Shown here one piece after another: positions 1 through 10,455 of a stretch of 64,000 nt of DNA. The first letter of the stretch is position 1. Each line of letters starts with the position of its first letter. The notes under the pieces were generated by a model that worked only from the letters and a program-made list of their open reading frames with translations, was not told the origin of the DNA and made no database searches. Made by a program: the position numbers and the translations under genes. The DNA is taken from NCBI GenBank assembly GCA_015143295.1, contig CM026551.1, positions 49,092,034 through 49,156,033 of the forward strand. The letters run 5' to 3'. Source of the DNA: Tetracentron sinense. Its lineage: Eukaryota > Streptophyta > Magnoliopsida > Trochodendrales > Trochodendraceae.

Positions 1-1530
1 CCTAGGCATAGTCCTTCGTTATCATGGTGGAGTTGGGATTGAGCCCATCTCAAACTTCTCCATCTCTCTTAGGACGCTTTCATTTGGCGAGAAAGTAGGT
101 GAAAGAACAGAAAAAAAAAAAAAAAAGGAAAAGAAACTTAAATTTTCTCTCAATATAACCATAAAAAATGGAAGAATTTTTTAGGAGAAAATTTATCACC
201 ATTGAGAAAGTACAGGAAAATGAAAGTGTTTCTTGCAGACCGAACGTAAGAAAAATGTACAAAAACTCACTTTTATTTTACTTTCCCTAATTTTCTTGTC
301 TAACGGACACACCCTTAAGGTCTCAAGGATAAGTCCCTTAATGGGATCTGTCTTAAGTTCTCATAATCCTAACCCTATCAGAGAGGCTCAAGCGGGGCTT
401 ACTATAGGAAAAGAAAGATGGAAAAAATGATTTCTTTTCAGCCATAGGAGCGAATCACTGCTTGTTGAAAGACTTCTTCCCTTTCCTAGTCATATAGATA
501 GCTCTCATGGGAATCATCTCGATGAAATTCCATAGACAAAGTACACCCTCCACTGCCCATGAGCTTGTTCACAGTTGGGCACCGCCTTCGAGCCCAATGT
601 GCAGCCCCTCACACAGGCACTACACTTGGCCCAATCAGACTGTGTTGGGAATTGGTTCTAGAAATTGAAGATAACACGACAAGCATAGATCTGAGGTGTA
701 TGCAATAATGTCTTTAAACTATATTCCTCTCCACACAAGGTCAGCAATTGGCCCAACAATTCAGTTCTAAGATACAACGGACACTACTTGAAATCTGCTT
801 AACAAATTTAGTTTGTTGTATTAAATTCTATTCCAGAACACAGAATACCTACAAAGTTTGCTTAGACTGAATGTAAAATTCAAAGTGCTTAAAAACTCAT
901 GAAATGACTCCTATTTAAAAAAATTAAGACACTTTTTACAAAAAGACACAATGATTAGAGAAAGGTTTCAAACAGTCAAAAAAACCCAACATCCATAAGC
1001 CACCAAACAGTTTCTAATATTTTCTTATAACCCAACGGCCAACCCACCCGACTCGGCTCGGCTCGGCACAACATGGCGCGATGCGGCGTGCGTGTGTTGT
1101 TTTGAGGCATAAGAGGATGAATAACAAATTTCAATATCCCTTGAAGGCCCAAATCTTCTTCCAACACTACCTTATATACTTGAAAAAGTATTAGTAGTTT
1201 TCTAACGTGAGACTAAAGATTTGCATCGAAAACAACACCCACAAAACAAATTCATTTAAAATATCCAATAGTTTGCGCTTCTACAAGATCACCCCACTGA
1301 CCCTTGGAACCTATTAGGCCTACTCGGAACAATCAATAAATTATCGAGATTAATTGGGCGCATGTGGACCTCAATGAGCCTTCAACCCTTCTCAAAAAAA
1401 AAGCTGTCCCATCATGTTGAATGGTCCACAAATTAATGACCAGGGGACTCTCATGCACCATTCCATGGGATAGTATGCGGGCATAGCATTCCTGCACTTG
1501 CACACCTTGGTTTCGTTATACTTAGGATTG
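1..1530. other. Gene-free stretch, nothing recognised
   Basis: AT-rich plant intergenic DNA. The only open frames are short, lack family motifs and are interrupted in neighbouring frames. No LTR border, TIR pair or RNA gene was seen. Confidence 0.5.
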
Positions 1531-1975
1531 TAAACATATCCGACTTGGATTAGATTTGGCTACATCCGAATTTTATCAAATTAAAAATCCAACATATCCA
1601 AATTTAATCCAAGATTCATTGGATTCTGAAATGCCTAATTCGAATCTGATTATTTATTCAAGATTCAAATTCGTTCTAAATCTAATCCGATTAATGTTAA
1701 TATTTTCAAAAAAATAATATTTTAATTGAAAAATTAAAACATTTTGTGGGTAATACAATAATATATTTACAAAATTATATAAATATTATTTTATTATTAA
1801 ATATAATATAAATGAATCATATTTTAATTGGATCGGATTGCATAGATCCGAATTCGATCCGATTCAAGACTTTAGATCCATTTATGATCTGAAGAATCTA
1901 TAATATGATTAGGATCTAATATAATATGATAGGATTCATATCGGATTCGGATCCGATCCATTGACAGTCCACGTA
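1530..1975. repeat. GATCC-rich non-autonomous repeat
   Basis: An AT-rich core is flanked by many copies of GGATCCGATCC-like words. The outer ends are weakly inverted: the left end reads GGATTGTAAACA and the reverse complement of the right end reads GGACTGTCAATGG. A second stretch with the same vocabulary lies at 29592-29750 (GGATGTCAATGGATTGG). This suggests a dispersed non-autonomous DNA transposon, but no target-site duplication was found. Confidence 0.45.
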
Positions 1976-3061
1976 TACCTCCTAGGTTTTTTTTTTTTTT
2001 TTTTTTACGGGTTTACGGTCTAGCCTAAACCTCCTTGCTTAGTGCCCTAGAGGGGCCCACCAAAATAAGGTTGAAAAAATAGCCAGTCTATAGAGAAAGG
2101 ATAAGGTTAGTTGGTAATTTCTTTATAATAATGTAAGGAAGTAGTTGAATCAATAGAGCTTCCCCATTTGAAGCTGGATTATAATATCTGTCAGGTGTGG
2201 AGTACTGCAAATTGCATTGAGCAGCGCAAACAACGGAGGGATTACTTCCCAATACGAAACTCCCTATCTTCTCTATTTGTGGAATTAGTTGGCCACCATT
2301 TATATATGTTTTCTTCTTCGACACTAGATCATTTAAAAGTCAGACTCAATAAAACAAACTAAGTCTTTGAAAATTGTACAAAAATAACTTTGTATCAACA
2401 CATGGGAATTTCATCCACATTTTGTCAAAGTTTACGTCGTCGTGTTTGGTTTAGTTTTTGCCAAAGTCTTCTTTGAACATTTGATAAGATAAATGTTCCT
2501 TTTTCTCGAACAATGGGCCTTAAATTTTTTTCAAGAATATGACTTTATTTGATTATGTTTCTACAAAAATGTTTCTATCGTAAAAGCACGCTACCCGTTT
2601 TGGGGTAAAAGAAAATCGTAAAAGCACGCTACCCGTTTTGGGGTAAAAGAAAAAAAAATTATTAAAAATATCTTCTCCTATTTTTATTTCTTTTAACTAT
2701 TTTTTTCTTCTTCCTGAAACTGAGTCTAATGTGTTTTTCTGCTTTTTTAAAGAAATGTTTCCGATTTTGTGGGGACACCTAAAATGTGCCGCAAATTTTA
2801 ATAGAAGAAAGTGAGTGGGCTTAGGGTTTGAGGCCTTATATAATTTTCAGCATACAATTTTTGTATCGTCGAGTCATGTTTATTATTTTCTTTTCTAAAA
2901 AGGGGTTCGTTGATTAAAAAAAAATCATGTAGAATAATTACAATAAGGAAAAACTAAAATTAGGTCTTTAGTTGTTTCTCGACGTGGAGCTTTTTGATCA
3001 TTTATGTTTTGAATAAAGCATCTTAATCTATGCAATTTTATTTGTGGCTAAAAAACACCAA
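1976..3061. other. Gene-free stretch
   Basis: Contains a poly-T run near 1988-2006 and the short tandem duplication listed separately. No coding potential was recognised. Confidence 0.5.
2577..2652. repeat. Tandem duplication of a 38-bp unit
   Basis: Two adjacent copies of a unit beginning ATCGTAAAAGCACG and ending GGGTAAAAGAAA, period 38 bp, with no differences seen. Such a perfect duplication is likely recent. Confidence 0.85.
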
Positions 3062-3309
3062 GGTGGCATTTGGATTGGATTTTAATATCGAAAAATCAAT
3101 TCTGATAAAATTGATTATGTAGAAATTAATGGTCAAATAATCATTTTTTTTCAAATAATTGTGTTTGGAGAATACAAAGTTGAGTCTCTCAACTTCATAT
3201 TCAAACACTATTATTTTTTCTTTTAAAATGATTATTTGACCATTAATTTCTACATAATCAATTTTATCATAATTAATTTTTTGCTAATAAAATCCAATCC
3301 AAACGCCTC
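3062..3309. mobile_element. Foldback MITE
   Basis: Two inverted arms of about 105 bp face each other. The left arm starts GGCATTTGGATTGGATTTTA and the reverse complement of the right arm starts GGCGTTTGGATTGGATTTTA. The central part, near 3165-3215, contains a smaller inverted pair around GTGTTTGGA / TTCAAACAC. Transcribed RNA could fold into one long hairpin. No convincing target-site duplication was found, so the superfamily is open. Confidence 0.75.
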
Positions 3310-4015
3310 ATAATGAATTTCTATCTATGTTCCATTGAAAGCTTTCCACTTGAAACTTGGGTCCCAAAATATCCTCAAAATGAGAGGGCAAACATTGGAC
3401 ATATAGCTCAAGGGGCCACACTCATAACTCCTTCATATGTGCACAGGTGTTGCTTTTAAGACCCGAGGTTTTATTATTATCATTACATTTTTGTTTTAAG
3501 TTATGGAAGCTTAGGCCGTCACCCTGTAAGAAAGTAGTGTCCTCCTTCCATTAGGGGTTGGTGCAGTTTGCTCCTTTGATCGTGTGTTTCTACCACTCCT
3601 CGACGTATTCTAGTATCCAAAGAGAAAATTTCAAGTGTGTGATGCGGATATCCGAAGAGATCACTAGTATTTGGCTTAAGGCTAAGGCTTGGGACACCCT
3701 CTGTTAACCCCCCTCCCCCAAAAAAAAAATAATAATAATAATAATAATAAAAGAAAAAAAAAAAGTAATATCCTCCTTTCATACAACTATGAAACCCTCA
3801 TTGATAAATGCAATGTTAGAAGAAGGATGAAAGAAAATTTGCTTTAATATTGACTTTTTTTTTTTGGTAAACTTTAATATAGACTTTAATACTCCACTTG
3901 AGATGAGGAATACACCTTAGCTAGCCATCTAAACTAGAATGCATATGGTTTCAGGTACTTTGATACGAATATATGTATTTTACTTTATAAAAAAGGAAAG
4001 TGATTTAAAGCTATC
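3310..4015. other. Gene-free stretch with an (AAT)n microsatellite
   Basis: Poly-A, an (AAT)n run and poly-A occur at about 3720-3765. No gene was recognised. Confidence 0.5.
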
Positions 4016-4168
4016 GGTAGTACCTATTATCGAAAATCTGGACCTTTGGATTAAACATCCAATCGTATCAAGTAGTACGTAGGGTCCACCATTTAAAGCA
4101 TATGAGCCTTTGGGCCATTGAATGTTTAATCCAAAGGTCCAGATTTCGATACTAGGTATTATGTACAG
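4016..4168. mobile_element. Small foldback MITE
   Basis: About 40 bp at each end are inverted copies. The left end reads TCTGGACCTTTGGATTAAAC and the right end carries its reverse complement before TTTCGATACTAGG. The total is about 150 bp with a short non-repeated centre. No target-site duplication was resolved. Confidence 0.7.
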
Positions 4169-4684
4169 TTTTTTATTCCTTTCCTATTAAAAAATAAAAA
4201 AATTGATATAAGAAACCCACACGCGACGACTCTATCTGGAGTCTGGAAAGTCTGTGGTTTTCACGCTTCCACATGAATAAAAGGACGACCATGAGCTGAC
4301 AATCTCCGGTCTTTTTCCTGTGGGTTGTGCATCATCCAACACGTGGCCTTGACAAGTATCTACGTAATTGTGCGGCTTCACATGCTACTACTTCTTTAAA
4401 TTATTATGTTGAATAAAAAAACCACACGTGGCCTCGGTGTCCTATATTCCCACCAAACGGACATTGACATCACAGTAAATATTAGTACGTTACCTAAAAA
4501 TTATGGACTTTTAAAAGTTGGGAAGTTTGCAAAATAATTTCGAATTATTCATATTTATATAAAAAAAATTACATATAAATATTTAATATGTTTATTTATA
4601 ATTTATAATACGAGCATTTTTAAATTTTTTTTCTCAATAATTTTTTAATCTTTTTTAATTTTTGGTGACGAGGATGTTCAAGCC
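4169..4684. other. Gene-free stretch
   Basis: AT-rich, with two CACGTGGCC words (near 4340 and 4425). Nothing else was recognised. Confidence 0.45.
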
Positions 4685-4861
4685 CTTTAAAGTACTGGGA
4701 TTAACCTAATGGTAGGTGTATCCCTTCCTTTGGACGGAGGTTTTGGGTCCATTCTCGAGAGGGTGAGAGTGGGTTCAACTCTCCAACCGTCTTAACTTAG
4801 AACAGATACTGATTTGCTAACCGGGATTGCGGCCTAACCAAGTGTCTCGTACCCAAAAAAA
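4685..4861 (+). mobile_element. Probable tRNA-derived SINE
   Basis: The 5' part resembles a Pol III promoter: an A-box-like stretch at about 4699-4713 (TTAACCTAATGGTAGG) and B-box-like words at 4745 (GGGTCCATTCTC) and 4771 (GGTTCAACTCT). The unit ends in an A-run at 4853-4861. The A box is a weak match, so this is less certain than the SINE at 37744. Confidence 0.45.
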
Positions 4862-6308
4862 AACCCGGATAATTCTATAACATCTACTTAGTGATTGAGG
4901 GTAGGAGTGTATCTCTCAGGAGTCCCTTAAGGGAGACAACTTATATTACTCTACTTTACATAACTACTAATTATAAATAAATGAAATTACTTAGCAAAAA
5001 TATAATAATAATAAAAATAAGAAAATAAAAAGTTTATATGTTTTTATATATTTTTCCTTATTAATGTCTGGCTAGAATGGCTGAACAAATTTCTATCTTG
5101 TTTACCTGTCACCTTTAATTAACTCATTTGTACGGGGAGAGCTAAGAGTTTTTCCGTTCCGTTGGAGGTGGCGTACAAGAGCGGAGCCAGGGAGGGGCCT
5201 GGGCAGTGCCCCTCCTCAACTTTTGAAAAACACTTCATTTTTTTATTATTATAGGGAATAACACAAGTACGAGACTTATTAACCCTAACCTGCTAACCCT
5301 GCTACTTGCTCCCAATCTCAAATCTCGTTCTCACGTCAGAAGTGTAGTTTTAAATTTTGTAGAGCTAGGTTTTCTGATTTATAGGTAGCACAATTTATGA
5401 TTTCTGGAGATCACTTGTTTAGAGAACGTGATTTTAACTTGTGTAAAATTTTAATTTTATACCTATTTTTATATGAAGTGAGAGTCTATTTTGTCATTTT
5501 CTTTTGTAGGTACACGATTCTTATAAGGTTTGTTAATTATTAATGATTTTGTAATTGAATTTGGATTGATACGTTTAATTTCTTAATAGTCATCTTATTT
5601 ACTATAACTAAAAATTTAAATAATGATTAATTTTTATCAATTCTAGAAAGTGAAAACGATATATTTTTACATGCAAGCAATTTTTAAGAACTCTAAAGTA
5701 TATATATATACACCGGTGCTCCAACGCCTAGGGGTGCTCTTGACCCTATCCTAAATTAAAGTTTGCCGCTCTCACTTCCGCTCTATGTTGTGGTTACAAA
5801 GATATGGGGGCACATGTCCCCTTGGTCTTTTGAAAAATAAGGCATAGCTGGTTGAACTTTTGAAAAAAAAAACATCTTTTTATATTATCTTATTTAATTA
5901 CTTATTAGGGCATAGTTTTGGGACAAGAGTGCCGATCTCCCTTCAACTTTAAAAATTTTATTTTATATTATTCAATTATTTAATAGGGCATAACCATCGG
6001 GCAAGAGAGCTTTAACTTTTGAAACAAAATATAATATATACTATATTATTTAATTATTTAACGGGACATAATCATATGACAATGAGATAACTGCCCTAGT
6101 AAACAAATAGAAACAATACCCATAAAATATGTAGGATGAACGAAATAACCAACGAACTAATCATCAATTTTTTAATGGGGGGAGCCGTATCTCCCTTAAA
6201 CTCAAAAATTTCACATCCCCTAAACATTTTTAACAAATTCATAAAAAAATTATTAATATTTTGAATCAGTTATTGTGTGCCTCCTACAATAAATTCCTAG
6301 CTCCACCC
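4862..6308. other. Gene-free stretch, possible degenerate DNA transposon
   Basis: A left end near 5175 (GAGCGGAGCCAGGGA) and the reverse complement of a right end near 6308 (AGGGTGGAGCTAGGAA) are similar and inverted. Between them, phrases such as GGGCATAGCTG and CTTTTGAAA recur in decayed form. This could be an old non-autonomous element of about 1.1 kb. There is no coding sequence. Confidence 0.35.
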
Positions 6309-7357
6309 TTAATATTAATAGGATAGTACACATATCTTGAAAATTAATAGTTTTTGTGGGAAATGATGAAAGCAATATTTATTTGAGTAATGAGTTCATA
6401 ATTGTCATAAAAAAACCTTAATGTTGTATTCCCAATAAAGGTCCAAATGCTAGAAAAATAAGGGCCTTCTTTTTCCTTTTAGACAGGGTTCACACCAATC
6501 TATATCAGCCTGTTTGTATGGGTCGGGTGAGGATATATTCTTCACTGGGTTAGTGCTTGACTCTACTCAGCCTGTTGTAAACCCCTAAGCCTCTATCCAA
6601 CCTCTACTAGTTGTGACTTTGATCGACCAATGAGATGAGACCACGTACACACACATGCACGCGTGCACACACAGGTACTTGTATGGGGCGGACAGGATTT
6701 GTACGACTCGGCCCAGTTTGGGGTCCACACTCCACATCTGACCCATATTAAATTCTCATACGTACTCGAGGAGAAGATGAAAGCAACCTGCATTAACAGT
6801 GTAATTGTTTTGTCCTACTACTACGAGGAGGGCATTTCTAGTCTCTCCAAAAAAATTTAGGCCATATGGTATGTAATTAAACCGAGTCCGGAGTGTCTAC
6901 ACACCCGACCCGTTTTAATGATTTAATTGAGAATACCAACTAAAAATCTTGGCTTATATGGCAATCCGACCGCCTAGTGCTCAAAATCTAAGTTGGCTCC
7001 ACGGGTGAGAGCGAACTATTGCTCTTCGATCTCACAAAGCTGCTTGTGAACTCAAGTTAATTTTTAATCCTGCAGTTAACTTTTTATTATTTTATTTTTC
7101 TAAAATCAAAGATCAGATGAGTGAACACTAGGGGTTAGTGAACCTTAACCATAGTTAAATGCAGGTAAATGGGGGCACGTGGAATAAAAGGGGACCCAAG
7201 AGCCCCCTCGTGTCATCGACTCACGAGGAGGTGATTATTTTTCCTAAATCTAATATCTGGGCCCAAAGTTTCAACTCCTTTGCACGTCGATTTTGTGGAG
7301 TACTCTGGACTCTGGACCAAGTCTCGAACAGTGTGCGTGCACCATAATAATATTCCT
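6309..7357. other. Gene-free stretch
   Basis: Short open frames at 6593-6860 and 7159-7475 have no family motif. There is a small alternating CA/CG patch at 6645-6672. Nothing else can be supported. Confidence 0.45.
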
Positions 7358-7494
7358 TAGAGTTTAAATATGAACCGGAGCCCTGGTTCAAGACATAACC
7401 GGAGCTCTCTAAAATACGAGGATTATTTTTAATTACCAAAATACCCCTATCTCTTGAACCAGAGCTTCTGTTCATATTTAAAGTTTTAAACTCT
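7358..7494. mobile_element. Foldback MITE downstream of the S40 gene
   Basis: Inverted ends: the left reads GAGTTTAAATATGAACCGGAG and the right carries the reverse complement of TTTAAATATGAACAGAAGC before TTTAAACTC. About 45 bp at each side pair. Confidence 0.65.
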
Positions 7495-7662
7495 ATTCTT
7501 TGTCTTTCTCCTCTTCTTCTGCTAGATATTGCCGACCAGAAACCAAACCGTTTAGAAGTTGCGTATAATTCAAAATCTAAACACTTTTGTAAAGAATAAT
7601 TACAGACAGAAGAAACCCCATGAATATTTTTGGGATTCTTATTTTTTTGTTCCGGTCAGAGA

Positions 7663-7664
7663 CT

Positions 7665-7697
<33 letters not shown>

Positions 7698-7729
7698 TTT
7701 TTTTTTTTTTGGGGGGGGGGGGGGGGGGG
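7663..7729. repeat. Stacked low-complexity tract: (GA)n, T19, G19
   Basis: A GA dinucleotide run (about 7663-7691) is followed by 19 T (7692-7710) and 19 G (7711-7729). The G run ends one base before the stop codon of the minus-strand S40 gene. In that transcript the 3' UTR therefore begins with a C run, then an A run, then (CT)n. Long G runs are error-prone in sequencing, so the exact length is uncertain. Confidence 0.9.
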
Positions 7730-8113
7730 TCATGATTCGAGGAATCCGGTCAGTCGAAGTATGGAATTCCTGACTTGGCTGAGATCACGACCCTTAAGAG
7801 TCCTGCCGTTGCCGGTGCAAACGGAGAAATCCATCTTTCCGGCAATTCTCCGAGCCAACAGTAAGTGGGGTGGAACCATCTCCCCGTCATCAAAGTCATC
7901 CAAATCGGCGTAATTGAACCAAGAACGTCCGGCAACATCCTCCGGCACATTAACTGGAAGAGAGTTCTTCTTCTGTTGCTGCTTCTTATTCCTTGCTACT
8001 CGCCGATTCTGTTGAGGTGGGACTATCATCTCTCTGTCCTTGACATCGCTTACAGCAGTTCTGTAGTGGTGCTCCGGCCAGATTACGTCGCATTCTTGGA
8101 AGTCTTCTTCCAT
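7730..8113 (-). CDS. Senescence regulator S40 family protein (DUF584)
   Basis: An intronless open frame of 127 residues, full length for this small plant family. The N-terminus MEEDFQECDVIWPEH matches the usual acidic start. The middle is a charged, Q/K-rich linker at about residues 37-50. The C-terminal half carries the family signature: MVPPHLLLARRIAGK (about 79-93), then FSVCTGNGRTLKGRDLSQ and RNSILRLTGFLE. Known S40 proteins are nuclear and are induced in senescence, dark and by ABA, salicylate or pathogens; no biochemical activity is established. The start is the first ATG, 100 bp below a good TATA box. The stop codon abuts the G19 tract. The family assignment is secure; the paralogue is not. 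Confidence 0.9.
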   Translation of the reverse strand: MEEDFQECDVIWPEHHYRTAVSDVKDREMIVPPQQNRRVARNKKQQQKKNSLPVNVPEDVAGRSWFNYADLDDFDDGEMVPPHLLLARRIAGKMDFSVCTGNGRTLKGRDLSQVRNSILRLTGFLES

Positions 8114-8214
8114 ATATATATATCAATTATCAAACAAGAAAAGAAGAGAAGGGTATCAAAACAATGAGGAAATATGGGAAAATTTGAAGTTTTAGAAACG
8201 CTGAGGAGGAGGGG

Positions 8215-8224
8215 GATTTATAAG
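8215..8224 (-). promoter_or_regulatory. TATA box of the S40 gene
   Basis: Read on the minus strand this is TTATAAATCC, about 105 bp upstream of the ATG at 8113. That places the transcription start near 8185-8195 and gives a leader of roughly 75 nt. A second AT run at 8112-8124 sits next to the ATG and is too close to serve. Confidence 0.6.
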
Positions 8225-8285
8225 GATGGGTGGGACTTGGGAATTGGGAGGGAAGGGAAGAAGTGTATCGTACACTTTGATTGCT

Positions 8286-8300
8286 CGTCAGATGGCGTCA
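8286..8300 (-). promoter_or_regulatory. Paired TGACG motifs (as-1-like) upstream of S40
   Basis: On the minus strand the sequence is TGACGCCATCTGACG: two TGACG cores, start to start 10 bp, about 65 bp upstream of the TATA box. Tandem TGACG is the binding pattern of TGA bZIP factors. The classical as-1 spacing is 12 bp, so this is an imperfect match. The salicylate responsiveness of the family makes it plausible. Confidence 0.4.
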
Positions 8301-8651
8301 CCATAAGGGGGCTTGAGTGGGCTCCCCGCTTCTCTCTCTCCACTTGTTTTACTCGGCCGCCCAACAGCTCTATTTCTTATGACTCACGGCTTTCTATAGC
8401 CTTGTTACTTCATACATTTGCTATTTCTCACCAATTACTTTATTGTTTTTTTCTTTTGGTTATAAATACTTTAATGTGTTTATACTTTATGTATATTCTC
8501 CAATTACTTACTGGGTATGTGCTTATATTCACCAATTACTTTATTGGATTTAGAGTGTAAGTATGTATAATCTCCTCTATCCAAGCAGGATGTGAAGTAT
8601 CTGCCTTATTACGCAGCTTGCCTTCTTCTGGGGGTTATCAACCTATTCTTA

Positions 8652-8926
8652 GGTCTTGTTTGGTTAAACTTCTCTGAAAAATGATTTTTTAACTCCATTC
8701 TTTGCAAAATGTGAGCCAATGAAAATGTGGCGTCTTTCCTCAAAAGTTAGAATCTTCTTCTTTTCCATGGAAGTCAATGGAATTCACCCTTGTCAGCTTC
8801 CCTTAAAAATCAAATCTTAGATTTTTATGCACTAAATAAACAACAAACTACATGCAATTTTTTATAACTCTCAACTTTCATAAAAAAAGAAGTCAAGTCA
8901 ATCCAGAAATTTATCCAAACACAATA
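8652..8926. mobile_element. Tourist-type (PIF/Harbinger) MITE
   Basis: The ends are GGTCTTGTTTGG and, reversed, TATTGTGTTTGG. It is flanked by TTA on both sides (8649-8651 and 8927-8929). Copy B of the duplication has a single TTA (10486-10488) and no insert. The TTA duplication and the GG..TGTTTGG ends are characteristic of Tourist MITEs. Length is 275 bp. Confidence 0.75.
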
Positions 8927-9604
8927 TTAGTACAAAAATGAGTTCTTTGCAAGAAAGAATTACTTCTACAAAAGAAGAGGATCGTAGGATAGATTCAATC
9001 TAAGATTTCAGTCATAAAAGAAATAGGATCTTTATCTGAATGTCATCTGTTTTTGACTAGTCAGTTAATCCTAACCGTCTATGATGTATACTTCTAGAAA
9101 AGAAAGTCGTTTTACAACCTTAGTTCGTCCCCTTGAAATATGGGCTCACAGGGAAGTAGTGCAATGTATCATTATTAGTTATTACCATGCATCTCTATTG
9201 GGTCAAACGAAATTTCCTTTCAGAAAATGAAGAATGCTAAGTAATCTCTCATAAGTCTTACTCTTACTTTTAAGATAATAAAACATTGACTTTGTGTGAA
9301 CCTAGAAATGACACATAATCAGTTGCTTTATTACGGGTGTGGTTATGAGCACATCAATATTTATTGACTATACATTATTTTAAAAAATAACTTCTTTTAA
9401 AAAAAAATTGTCTCCCAAGCCATCTTCTAACATTTAGTCTGAAAGGGTTGAATTTGATATGAGATTTGTTCAATTTTGGATTGCTCAATCTAAATTTCTG
9501 ATTGTTTATTCAATTTTTAAATTTGTTTCAAATCCGATTAATATTGATATTTTTGAAATTTAATATTTTAAATAGAAAAACAAAAAATTCTATAGATTGT
9601 ATTA

Positions 9605-9901
9605 TCTTTACTATTAAAATGCGAGAAGGAGGCATAGCCTGATTTTTCTGAAATTCCCAAACTACCCTTATATAAAACAAAACTTTGATTCAATTTTTTT
9701 ACTTGAATACGTTAATTTTTTACTGTAATTCCCAAACTACCCCTTACTTATTTAAAGAATAGAAATCATAAGCCAATTGCGATTGAACTTGAGGAGAGTT
9801 CAATTGCACCCACGGGTTAACACATGTCCCTTTCAACTCCTATTAACTGTGGTTAACTCCTTCCCCTCACTCTCACGTGCATCGCACATGCTACACACTA
9901 G
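9605..9901 (+). mobile_element. Non-autonomous Helitron, copy 1
   Basis: Starts TCTTTACTATTAAAATG and ends CTAG after a small hairpin (GTGC ATC GCAC, about 9877-9887). It sits between A (9604) and T (9902), the standard Helitron target. Copy B of the duplication shows the uninterrupted GTATTA/TAATAT at 11353/11354, an empty site. Length 297 bp, no coding capacity. An internal module at about 9770-9870 is shared with the repeat at 52366-52556. Confidence 0.85.
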
Positions 9902-10074
9902 TAATATATAAACATTATATCAATATTATTATTATTATTATTATTAGTATTATCTAAATTTTAATCGAATTGGATCACTATAAATTCAAATTTGATATAG
10001 TTATAATCAAATTTAAGATCTCAAATCCATATCCAGTTCAACGGGTCTATAATAAAAGTCTAATTAATGAAATT

Positions 10075-10448
10075 AGACCCCGTCCCGACCCTGTCCCTAA
10101 TGGAATTCTCCTACCCCAAACCCGGGTAGGGTAGGCGGGTCGGTTCCGGTTTTTTAAAATAGTTATTAACCCCGTCCCTATTCCCGTCCCTGCCTAGATG
10201 GGACGGGGCGGGACTATATTTCATCCTATAAGTACTATAATGGATAATTTTAGTATTAAATTAAGGGTAAAATTGTTATTTGACATTATAAATGGGGCAG
10301 AGAGGGCAGCTTAAACCCATCCACAGCCCGAACCCGACTCGGGTTTAACATTACTTTCCCAAACCCGTCCCTACCCCGTTTAGAAGCTCCACAAACCCAT
10401 CCCAATAGGGGCGAGTTACCTGATTAGCTCGGTCTGTTGCCATCCCTA
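10075..10448. repeat. GGATGGCAA-type GC-rich dispersed repeat, copy 1
   Basis: Rich in CCCGTCCC and CCCGGG words and ends TTGCCATCCC. It aligns with 43567-44082. It exactly fills the gap between the two copies of the direct duplication. The right terminus, reversed, is GGGATGGCAA. Probably a non-autonomous DNA transposon. Confidence 0.6.
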
Positions 10449-10455
10449 GGCAAAA

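Larger units (their letters stand above)
8619..10064 (+). repeat. Direct segmental duplication, copy A
   Basis: Aligns along its length with copy B (10456-11479), from TGCCTTCT..GGGTTATCAACC to CAACGGGTCTATAATAAAAG. Copy A is longer because it holds a Tourist-type MITE (8652-8926) and a Helitron (9605-9901) that copy B lacks. It lacks the Mutator-type MITE of copy B. No gene lies in it. Confidence 0.85.

Noticed and set aside
430-640. Minus-strand stretch with a protein-like look (WNFIEMIPMRAIYMTRKGKK)
   Set aside because: It contains stops on both sides, has no family match I can name and no clear splice borders.
4330-4440. Two CACGTGGCC motifs as a possible promoter
   Set aside because: No gene starts on either side within a plausible distance.
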